The notes under the pieces were generated by a model. It was not told the origin of the DNA and did not search any database. It was given only the letters and a program-made list of their open reading frames with translations. A DNA stretch of 11,696 bases from an uncultured Oscillospiraceae bacterium (GTDB lineage: Bacteria; Bacillota_A; Clostridia; Oscillospirales; Oscillospiraceae), in contig CAKTGD010000035.1 in the NCBI GenBank assembly GCA_934561335.1, forward strand, positions 1 through 11,696, written 5' to 3'. Shown here piece after piece: positions 5,544 through 11,696 of the stretch. The number at the start of each line of letters is the position of its first letter. Position 1 is the stretch's first letter. The position numbers were made by a program, and so were the translations under genes.

Positions 5544-8027
5544 TTATTCGACCGCTTCTGTTTTGTAAATGAACTTCACACTGCTGTCCATATCCGAAGC
5601 AGAATCGGAGTAAATCTTGTAACCGCGTCCTGCATCACAGACTGCTTTCAGTTCATCGATCACATCCTGTACGTTGTCCCCGAACAGATCCGTTAACTTG
5701 CTGATTCCTTCCTCGTCAAAGGTGAATAAACCATCCATTAATTCTCCGGTTCCATCAAGAAGCTGTATTGCACCGTCATTTAATTCTGCTGTTCCGTCTA
5801 CAAACTGGGAAGTGCCGTCCTTTAAAGTAACTGTTCCATTTAACAAAGAGATAGTTCCCTCTTTCAAAGTCTGTGTTCCTTCTTTTAAGGTCTGAGTTCC
5901 ATCCTTTAAGGTTTGAGCGCCACTGCTTAGCTGTGAAGTTCCATCCTTTAACTGCGATGCACCGGCATCCAATTGTTTCGCACCATCCACTGCCGAAGCG
6001 GTACCATCAGCAAGTTGGGAAGCACCTGCCTGTAGTGCAGCCAGACCACCTTTTCCATCGTCTCCGGAGCGTAACTTATTGATACCGGCATCCAATTGAT
6101 TCAACCCCGTACTAATGGCTTCCATACCGGCAAGTAATTGCTGGATTTTCGCTGCATCTTCTTCGCTGCCAGCTGCTCCACCTATAGCTCCCTGAAGTGT
6201 ACCTGCCATATTCTGCACCTGTGCTCCTGCATCCTTATAGGCATCAAGTTTGCCCATGTTTATATAGTAATTTGCTGCATCTGCCGAATAAGAGGCTACT
6301 TTTCCCTGATAGTCACCTACTGCACCTGCATAATTACTTACTTCTCCCTGATAGCTTTCTACTGCTGCTTTATAAGCTTCAACAGCCTGTATATATGCTG
6401 CAATGGTCTCTCCACTATAACTTCCATCTTCATTTGCTTCCGGTGCTTCCGGAGCTGTCCCATTAAAATCCGGAGTTGAACCGTCAAACTGCGGTGCTGA
6501 AGGCTCACCTGCAGCTACAACCTGCCCGGCTGCTGCCGCCTGAGTTGCAATATATGTTCCCAAATCGGTAACTGCCTGTGTAACACTCCCGGCCACACCA
6601 GATACTCCTGAAATTTTTCCAACCAATTCCTGCACACCGGCTTTTGCCGCTGCATACCCTTTGATTAATCCATCATCTGCTTCCAGTCCAGCTTTCAATT
6701 GATCCACTCCGGCTGCTGCCTGATTAATTCCATCTCTTAACTGCCCTGCTCCACTATTTAACTCACTGGCTCCGTTCACTAAAGAAGCAGTACCATCTTT
6801 AAGGCTTGATACCCCACTATCCACCTGATCAATTCCTGCCTTCAGATCGCCAGCACCAGAATTCAGGCTTTCTGCACCATCATTCAAGGCCTGTGCACCA
6901 TTATTCAAAGCCTGTGCACCATCTTTAAGTTCTCCTGCGCCGGAATCAAGATCCCTGGACTTATCGGCTAAGGTCTGTGCACCCTCCTGTAAGGTGGTAG
7001 CGCCATCGTTTAACTCTGTGGAACCATCCTTTAACTGCCGGGTGGCATCCTTCAATTCATTCATGGAATCCGTGATCCTGCTGGTGTCGATATCGAGTGT
7101 GTCATCCATGTTGAGATCGGATAACAGATCGGACATTGCCATCGTCATCGTCTGGTTCATTTCAAAACTGGTTGCATAAGCATGAATCTCAACGGTTTCC
7201 GGAATTTCTACTTCATCCAGCTTTTCTTTGGCTTCTTCATCCACTGCTTTCTCTTTCAGGCTGTCGATGTTCACGCTGTCCTTAAGTCCCGGGAAAGCCA
7301 TACCAACAACGATATTGTTATCTCCTTCGGAAATTACTTTGCCGTTTGTCACTTCAATATCGCTGAAATGCTCTGCCGGTAAGATAGCTCCGGAAATCAT
7401 GGCAAACGGAACATAAACTTCCTTCTCCTTGCCGTTTACTTCAACGGTTGTTTTCTCATTATTGGTATAAGTGAAACGGATCGTAACATTTCCGGTCTTT
7501 CCAACCAGATCTTCGGGTGCAATTTCTTTTCCCTCCAGCTCATAGCTGATGGACACATCGACCGGAAGCTCCTTATCGGTCGTTCCCTGATAATAAATGT
7601 CGCTTCCGTCTGCATTCCAGACTAGATTTCCATCGGCATCTACCGTATAGGATTCATTTCCCTTGACATTCTTGATGTCCGTTAAGGAGGAAGCATCGGT
7701 GATGGTGCTTTCTCCGTTTGCGTTCTTCAGGCAGTCGCTGACGATAATCTTCTGGGTATTTCCCTGTGCATCTGCCATGACATAAACGACTTCGTCTTTT
7801 CTCGGTTCCATGCCTGTGGTAGTAGAACGGTGTGCCACCTGGTTCATTACATTGGAAAGCAGATCATCATTTTCATCTGCTTCTGCACTCTGTTCAATCA
7901 CAGCTGTATCGGTATCCTGCACAGCTTCCCTTCCACATCCGGCAAGGCCTCCCAGGATCATGGAGGCACTTGTTAAAACGGCAACTACTTTAAATCCAAG
8001 CTTTTTATTAATTTCCATATTTTTCAT
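5544..8027 (-). CDS. Lipoprotein with Leu-x-x-Gly heptad repeats, MMPL exporter partner (YhgE/Pip-like)
   Basis: An 827-residue protein. A signal peptide ends in the lipobox LAGC with Cys31. Residues about 75-320 form a globular N-terminal region. Two blocks of x-x-x-Leu-x-x-Gly heptads follow (roughly 328-455 and 640-775; units such as LKDGTQTLKEGTQTLKEG). They are separated by a Pro/Ala/Tyr-rich linker near 505-600 with repeated AYKAAVESYQ-like units. No C-terminal membrane segment is present, so it is anchored by lipid on the outer face. Heptad proteins of this kind accompany MMPL/RND exporters or the YhgE/EsaA group in Firmicutes, probably as a rigid extracytoplasmic adaptor. ATG at 8027 has AAAGGA eight bases upstream. 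It lies between the exporter and the MntP-like gene and is intact although the exporter is broken. Confidence 0.75.
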   Translation of the reverse strand: MKNMEINKKLGFKVVAVLTSASMILGGLAGCGREAVQDTDTAVIEQSAEADENDDLLSNVMNQVAHRSTTTGMEPRKDEVVYVMADAQGNTQKIIVSDCLKNANGESTITDASSLTDIKNVKGNESYTVDADGNLVWNADGSDIYYQGTTDKELPVDVSISYELEGKEIAPEDLVGKTGNVTIRFTYTNNEKTTVEVNGKEKEVYVPFAMISGAILPAEHFSDIEVTNGKVISEGDNNIVVGMAFPGLKDSVNIDSLKEKAVDEEAKEKLDEVEIPETVEIHAYATSFEMNQTMTMAMSDLLSDLNMDDTLDIDTSRITDSMNELKDATRQLKDGSTELNDGATTLQEGAQTLADKSRDLDSGAGELKDGAQALNNGAQALNDGAESLNSGAGDLKAGIDQVDSGVSSLKDGTASLVNGASELNSGAGQLRDGINQAAAGVDQLKAGLEADDGLIKGYAAAKAGVQELVGKISGVSGVAGSVTQAVTDLGTYIATQAAAAGQVVAAGEPSAPQFDGSTPDFNGTAPEAPEANEDGSYSGETIAAYIQAVEAYKAAVESYQGEVSNYAGAVGDYQGKVASYSADAANYYINMGKLDAYKDAGAQVQNMAGTLQGAIGGAAGSEEDAAKIQQLLAGMEAISTGLNQLDAGINKLRSGDDGKGGLAALQAGASQLADGTASAVDGAKQLDAGASQLKDGTSQLSSGAQTLKDGTQTLKEGTQTLKEGTISLLNGTVTLKDGTSQFVDGTAELNDGAIQLLDGTGELMDGLFTFDEEGISKLTDLFGDNVQDVIDELKAVCDAGRGYKIYSDSASDMDSSVKFIYKTEAVE
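5750..7065 (-). repeat. Tandem 21-bp units encoding the heptads (two arrays)
   Basis: Near-identical 21-base units lie roughly at 5750-6020 and 6690-7065, clearest at 5860-5925 where consecutive units differ by a few bases. Such arrays can change copy number in steps of one heptad without breaking the frame. Confidence 0.65.
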
Positions 8028-8156
8028 ATTGATTTCCTTTCTGACTCATAACGACTCTTTTGACTCTATATTCCTTTACATACTGTTTCCGTATAACTAT
8101 CCTTTTCCCTGTCAGATCTGCTTTTCTCTTAAATCTGACTTATGAGAAGCGATGCC
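8028..8156. other. Gap between exporter and lipoprotein genes
   Basis: These 129 bases contain a 7-bp inverted repeat (GTCAGAT 8111-8117, ATCTGAC 8133-8139) with a 15-base loop but no T run on the minus strand. It may be a processing or attenuation site. No convincing promoter is seen, so read-through from the exporter is the simplest source of lipoprotein transcript. Confidence 0.35.
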
Positions 8157-9110
8157 CTAGCTCAGTTTCGGCTTTCTCGAAACATGATGTCTTCTTTCCT
8201 TGCGGGCCTTTTCCTTCGCTGCACTCTCCGGCGTAAAACCGATGCTGGTATGGCAGATCAGCTTATCAAAGATCATGAACATGGACGGCAGCATGAAGAT
8301 CACCGTAAACATACTGATAATCGCGCCTCTTGCCATCAGGTTACACAGGGAGCTGATCATATCAATATCCGAATAAAGTCCGACGCCAAAGGTTGCGGCG
8401 AAAAAGCTCAACGCACTGACAATGACTGACTGAATGGAGCAGCTGTGTGCAATTGTAATCGCTTCCTGTTTGCTCTTACCGGAGCTTCTCTCCGTCTTGT
8501 ATCTTGTCGTCATCAGGATCGCATAGTCTACGGTGGATCCCAACTGGATCGTACCGATGACAATAGATGCGATGAACGGTAAGGTCGTATGGGTGTAATA
8601 AGGAAGACCCATATTGATGTAAATTGCAAATTCAATGACACCAACCAGGATAATTGGCAGGCTCACTGACTTGAACACAAAGAAAATAATCGCAAAAATA
8701 ATTCCTATGGAAACCGCACTTACAGTCTTAAAATCCGTATCCGTAATCTCAATCAGATCCTTCGTACACGGCGCCTCACCAATCAGCATGCCCTTGCCGT
8801 CATACTTTTTCAAAATCTGATTCAATGTATCACACTGCACATTTACTTCGTCGGAAGCAACGGCATACTCGGAAGTGATCAGTACCAATTCGTATTCCTC
8901 GCTTTCGAGCGTATCCAGGATTTCCTGCGGAATGAAATCCTGTGGAATCGAAGGATCTACGATCTTTTCGAGTCCCAGAACTGCCTTGACGCCCTTCACA
9001 TCCTCCATTTCATCCATCATTGCAGCTTTGTCCTTCGCCAAAAGATTTACATCCATCAGCACCATATGGGTTGCTCCCATATCAAAGTCATCGGAAAGCC
9101 TGCTGTTTGC
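8157..9110 (-). pseudogene. Exporter C-terminal fragment (second RND half)
   Basis: It carries the second extracytoplasmic loop and the last six membrane segments with GSTVDYAIL. An ATG at 9080 could in principle restart translation, but no ribosome site precedes it. The end is basic (KARKERRHHVSRKPKLS), a normal cytoplasmic tail, so the 3' end of the gene is intact. Confidence 0.7.
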
Positions 9111-9785
9111 CTATACGCTGGCAAGATCCTCCGGAAGGCTGGAATCCAGATTGTAGTAAACACCGGTGTGGTTATAACCCCAGATCGCCGGAATCCAGAT
9201 CAGGACAAACAGGATCGCAAACAGGACATAGTGCTTTGTCATAAACGCAGAGGTCTTTTCAAAGCTCGGCATAAATGGCTTATGTCTGGTCTTTTCAATC
9301 GCTTTATCAAAAATAAGAATCATGGACGGCAATACGGTTACACAACAGATCACACCGAAGATAACACCCTTTGCCATAACAAGTCCTAAATCCAATCCTA
9401 AGGTAAAGCTCATAAAGCAAAGTGCCAGGAACCCTGCAACTGTTGTGGTCGAGCTTCCGATAACAGAGGTAAAGGTTGTGGCAATTGCTTCTGCCATGGC
9501 TTCCTTTTTATCGGGATGGGTCTGCTGCTGTTCCTGATAGCTGTGCCAGAGGAAAATCGAATAGTCCATCGTAACACCCAGCTGCAACACTGCCGTCAGT
9601 GCCTGTGTAATATAAGAGATCTCCCCCATAAAAATATTGGTTCCAAGATTATATACAATGGAAAATCCAATACTTAAAAGGAAAAATAACGGAATCAGCG
9701 CACTGTCCATCGTAAGGGAAAGAACAATCGTGGAAAGAATCACCGCAATACAGACATAAATCGGTGTTTCTTTGTTAGACAGGTC
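9111..9785 (-). pseudogene. Exporter middle fragment
   Basis: This 224-codon piece lies between the TGA and the TAG. It holds membrane segments 2-7 including TMDYSIF and the basic loop before LPEDLASV. The only starts are internal (GTG at 9743) and none has a ribosome site, so it is unlikely to be made by itself. Confidence 0.65.
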
Positions 9786-10292
9786 TCACGTATCGGTAAC
9801 AATCGCGGACATTCCGCTTAAGAAGCACTGTTCATTGGAGAGCTTCCGGATCTCGGCAACCGCATCCATCGTTTCATCCGCAGACATTCCGGTATCATAC
9901 AGAATAAACATCATCGTGCTGTCCGTGGATGCATTATTGAACGCATCATAAATTTCATCCGGCAGCATTTCCATTGGAATGCTCAGATCCATAAAGCTGT
10001 CATACCACAGCACGGAGTCCACATGGTCAACCTGCTCGATTTTCGCTTTCAAAGCAGAGACATCCCTGGCGTCCATCCCTTCCGCAATATACATGGAAAA
10101 GCTTCCCACGCCGAACTGATCCAGCAGAATATCCTGACCAACCATGGTTTCAATGTCTTTGGGCAGATAAGTTAATACATCGTAATTGATTCTGGTATTG
10201 AAATAGCCGATGGCTGACGGAATCAGCAGTGCTACGGCAAGAATCAGAATCATCACTCTGCATTTGACAATTCCTTTCGCAAACTTTTTCAT
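9786..10292 (-). pseudogene. Exporter N-terminal fragment
   Basis: These are the 168 residues translatable from the proper start. They comprise membrane segment 1 and the first extracytoplasmic domain up to GMSAIVTDT, then TGA. Without the remaining membrane segments a single-anchor outer-face protein would result, not a transporter. Confidence 0.7.
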
Positions 10293-10304
10293 AAAACCTC
10301 CTTT

Positions 10305-10320
10305 TCAGGGTTTTCCCTGA
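10305..10320 (-). promoter_or_regulatory. Short hairpin in the exporter leader
   Basis: TCAGGG and CCCTGA form a 6-bp stem with an AAAA loop on the minus strand, ending just before the AAAGGAGG ribosome site. It may stabilise the leader; it lacks a T run and is not a terminator. Confidence 0.35.
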
Positions 10321-10337
10321 TTCTTTTTCCAACTGTT

Positions 10338-10366
10338 TCATATAATGATATGAGGGTTTTTCGTAA
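10338..10366 (-). promoter_or_regulatory. Candidate promoter and operator of the efflux operon
   Basis: A -35-like TTACGA (10361-10366) and -10-like TATATG (10339-10344) are 16 bases apart. The palindrome TCATATAATGATATGA (10338-10353, 6-bp arms) covers the -10, a typical place for a TetR-type operator. A second short palindrome, ACTGAACAGT, lies at 10377-10386. The hexamers are imperfect. Confidence 0.35.
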
Positions 10367-10455
10367 CTCTGAAAATACTGAACAGTTACTATTTTTTATG
10401 TTTCTACTGAGTATCATATTGGAAAAAGACTATTGCTGACAGATTCAATCTGAAT

Positions 10456-10555
10456 GAATTGTTTAGGGGGAATATACAATTTGAGAGGGTTCGTTTATGT
10501 TAACTGAACAAGAGTCAGGGAATTGTTTATAGAAAATATACATTGGAGGGGATTT
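10456..10555. repeat. Degenerate direct repeat, 64-base offset
   Basis: GAATTGTTTA at 10456 and 10520 is followed in both copies, after five bases, by AATATACA and then a G-rich stretch (GAGAGGG, GGAGGGG). Only about 35 bases are similar. Its role is unknown. Confidence 0.45.
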
Positions 10556-10566
10556 GTATAAATAGA

Positions 10567-10627
10567 TTTGTGTTTGATATTACCGACGGGCAGACCGCTT
10601 TGTGTTTGATATTACCGACGGGCAGAC
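10567..10627. repeat. Two exact 29-bp direct repeats in tandem
   Basis: The copies are 10567-10595 and 10599-10627, beginning TTTGTGTTTGATATT and ending CCGACGGGCAGAC, with a three-base spacer. They are GC-richer than the surrounding intergenic DNA. Confidence 0.85.
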
Positions 10628-10629
10628 TC

Positions 10630-10671
10630 GAAATCACTACGTGATTTCTCGTTGTCGGGCATTCGCCCTCC
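10630..10671. repeat. Palindromic repeats next to the tandem copies, REP-like
   Basis: GAAATCAC and GTGATTTC pair around TAC (10630-10648), then GGGC and GCCC around ATTC (10657-10668). Together with the preceding 29-bp copies this resembles an extragenic palindromic repeat unit; it could equally be a remnant of a small inverted-repeat element. Confidence 0.45.
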
Positions 10672-10681
10672 AACCTGCCAA

Positions 10682-10733
10682 ACAAATAAGTCCTGAAAAG
10701 TAAGCAATAAATTGTTTACTTTCAGAACTTATC
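10682..10733 (-). terminator. Probable terminator of the mannanase-tetR transcript
   Basis: ATAAGTCCTGAAAAGTAAGC (10686 onward) pairs with the complementary stretch ending at 10732, with one mismatch and one bulge, around TAAA. On the minus strand it is followed by TTTGTTTGG, a modest T tract. It lies 26 bases after the regulator's final stop. Confidence 0.65.
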
Positions 10734-10758
10734 CGTTTGTCATCTGCCCTTCTCATTG

Positions 10759-11322
10759 CTATCGCATCTTTGCGAGTATCTCTTCCATAGAGTTATTGAG
10801 AATATAATAATAAAGCTTTGCAACTTCCGAGGCCGGAAGTACGAGGTCGGATTCCAGCCATCGCTGCAGCACATAACTCATAGACTGTGCATAATATTCT
10901 GCCAGATATTCACTCGGCATTCAGTTGTGAAGCTTGGCATTCTCCCCAACCTGCTCCTTGATGAACTGACAGAGTAATTCTTTAATACATTGTTCGCTGA
11001 TGTCACGGAAGGAATTCTGTCCTTCCATCTTACACGCCTTTTTATAGAATTCCTTATCCTTTTCGACATTCTGAAAGGCAAGTGTAAAGCCTTCGCGGAT
11101 GAAGCCGCCCTGAAACAGGGGAAGGATCGGGTCCAGAATTTCCGTCCGGATGATCCATTCCAGCAATTCATATTTGTCCTGAAAATGATTATAAAAGGTC
11201 GGCCGGATCACACCCGCTTTATCGGTAATTTCTTTGATTGTAATCTTTTCTACCGGTGTAACGGCTACCAGTTCCTTAAAACTCTCAGCCAGCAGCTTAT
11301 CTACCGTTGCCTTCTGCGGCAT
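10759..11322 (-). pseudogene. TetR-family regulator interrupted by a TGA
   Basis: The full frame is 187 codons, a normal size for a TetR-type repressor. Residues about 8-53 form the helix-turn-helix domain (KITIKEITDKAGVIRPTFYNHFQDKYELLEWI). Codon 134 is TGA (10921-10923), after ENAKLHN. The same frame then continues for 53 codons with a convincing ligand-domain ending, YLAEYYAQSMSYVLQRWL to MEEILAKMR, and stops at TAG 10759-10761. The C-terminal helices needed for dimerisation would be lost, so repression is probably abolished. ATG at 11322 is served by an AGGAGGAGG that overlaps the end of the mannanase gene. It faces the same way as the efflux operon, 466 bases ahead, and is its likely regulator. 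A read-through of TGA is the alternative. Confidence 0.8.
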
Positions 11323-11324
11323 GA

Positions 11325-11696
11325 TTACCTCCTCCTTCTTTGATATTCTTCAAGGTCAATCGCATAACTGCTTTCATATAATTTCTTAAGTGCTGTATCG
11401 GAATTGAACTTCTCATTTAAAGCAAAATCAAAGCTCCAGGTCATGTACCACAGCCACGGTACCTTTTTCTCCATAAGAGCCTCTGGATCCGGCAGAATAC
11501 CGGTTTCTCCAAGAGCTGCTCCCTTGTCCTGCTTCGTCACCTTCAAAAGCTCCTCATACTGCTCCTCATAGGCACCATGCATATGCGGTTCGGTATAAAG
11601 ATCCCGGGAAATAATATCACAGTATTCATCCCCGACATAGCCTTCCGGAAGCGGAGAATTCCACACCCAGATCAGGTTATCCAGATGATGATGCTG
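11325..11696 (-). CDS. GH26 beta-mannanase, C-terminal part (runs off right edge)
   Basis: The last 123 residues of a glycoside hydrolase family 26 enzyme, which cuts beta-1,4-mannans. LDNLIWVWNSP followed by GDEYCDIISRDLY is the typical GH26 stretch late in the barrel, and AALGETGILPDPEAL contains the glutamate at the position of the catalytic nucleophile (ALGETG). LWYMTWSFDF is the last barrel strand. No carbohydrate-binding module follows. The final residues QRRRR are encoded by the GGAGGAGG that also serves as ribosome site for the regulator, whose ATG begins two bases after the TAA, so the two genes are translationally coupled. The N-terminus and any signal peptide lie outside the window. 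Confidence 0.8.
   Translation of the reverse strand, partial: QHHHLDNLIWVWNSPLPEGYVGDEYCDIISRDLYTEPHMHGAYEEQYEELLKVTKQDKGAALGETGILPDPEALMEKKVPWLWYMTWSFDFALNEKFNSDTALKKLYESSYAIDLEEYQRRRR

Larger units (their letters stand above)
8157..10292 (-). pseudogene. MMPL/RND-family exporter interrupted by two nonsense codons
   Basis: Read through its stops, this frame gives 711 residues, the normal size for a Clostridia MMPL exporter with two repeated halves. Membrane segment 1 lies near residues 12-31. The paired RND motifs GVTMDYSIF (Asp243) and GSTVDYAIL (Asp589) are conserved and are expected to carry the proton relay. Codon 169 is TGA (9786-9788) and codon 394 is TAG (9111-9113). No frameshift or deletion is seen around either, and protein similarity continues straight through both (TDT-stop-DLSNKETPIYV; LASV-stop-ANSRLSDDFDMG). 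ATG at 10292 has an excellent AGGAGG five bases upstream. It should export a lipid, peptide or drug with the downstream lipoprotein, under the TetR-type regulator. Pseudogene is the likely state; sequencing error or suppression is less likely with two different stops. Confidence 0.85.

Noticed and set aside
5319..5696. Plus-strand open frame of 125 codons
   Set aside because: It spans the antisense of two real genes and their junction; composition is that of a shadow frame.
6138..6479. Plus-strand open frame of 113 codons
   Set aside because: It is antisense to the repetitive linker of the lipoprotein, is Cys/Ile/Phe-rich by mirror composition and has no ribosome site.
9786..9788. Selenocysteine or other recoding at the exporter TGA
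   Set aside because: No recognisable recoding hairpin follows, and the same gene also has a TAG, so two different recodings would be needed.
10567..10627. CRISPR array
   Set aside because: There are only two copies with a three-base spacer and no cas genes.
10878..11171. Minus-strand 97-codon frame overlapping the regulator
   Set aside because: It is a shifted frame of the regulator gene, which has the clear helix-turn-helix in the other frame.
10990..11343. Plus-strand open frame of 117 codons
   Set aside because: It is the complement of the TetR-type gene, with no ribosome site and no recognisable fold.

Overview
The window looks like a chromosomal segment of a low-to-mid GC Clostridia, most likely a Lachnospiraceae-type gut Firmicute. 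The assignment rests on strong AGGAGG-type ribosome sites, an MMPL-type RND exporter paired with a lipoprotein of Leu-x-x-Gly heptads, a GH26 mannanase, and short intrinsic terminators. Every gene I can support is on the minus strand, so the window is best read from right to left.

Right part (about 4947-11696, moderate GC): the C-terminal end of a GH26 beta-mannanase, a TetR-type regulator two bases behind it, a 466-base intergenic region with repeats, hairpins and a possible operator, then an efflux-type operon of MMPL/RND exporter, heptad-repeat lipoprotein and MntP-like membrane protein. The exporter carries two in-frame nonsense codons (TGA, TAG) and the regulator one (TGA). The reading frames are otherwise collinear, which points to recent inactivation of the locus.

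Left part (about 90-4977, clearly AT-richer): this looks like a small integrated element. An exact 24-bp direct repeat lies at 90-113 and 4954-4977 (28 of 29 matching when extended). The right copy is the 3' end of the MntP-like gene. The left copy is followed by that gene's displaced original ending, so the element entered the 3' end of the gene and supplied a new, nearly identical C-terminus (VA instead of VS). No integrase, excisionase or replication gene is visible in the 4.86 kb between the repeats.

The element's cargo is a group 5 sigma factor of the TcdR/UviA/BotR kind, a SleB-type cell wall hydrolase without a signal peptide, a BlaI-type repressor with an M56 (BlaR1/MecR1-like) membrane sensor protease, and a holin of the TcdE/UviB/phage family. 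The sigma factor, hydrolase and holin genes are each preceded by a minus-strand TTTACA, the -35 hexamer known for TcdR/BotR-family sigma factors, and I found no other minus-strand TTTACA in the element. The blaI-M56 pair instead has a standard vegetative promoter with its -10 box inside a 30-bp palindrome. I infer a compact, mobile, sigma-controlled lysis or release module, reminiscent of the tcdR/tcdE and uviA/uviB arrangements but carrying a peptidoglycan hydrolase in place of a toxin or bacteriocin. The first 27 bases hold the start of a further minus-strand gene whose promoter straddles the left repeat.
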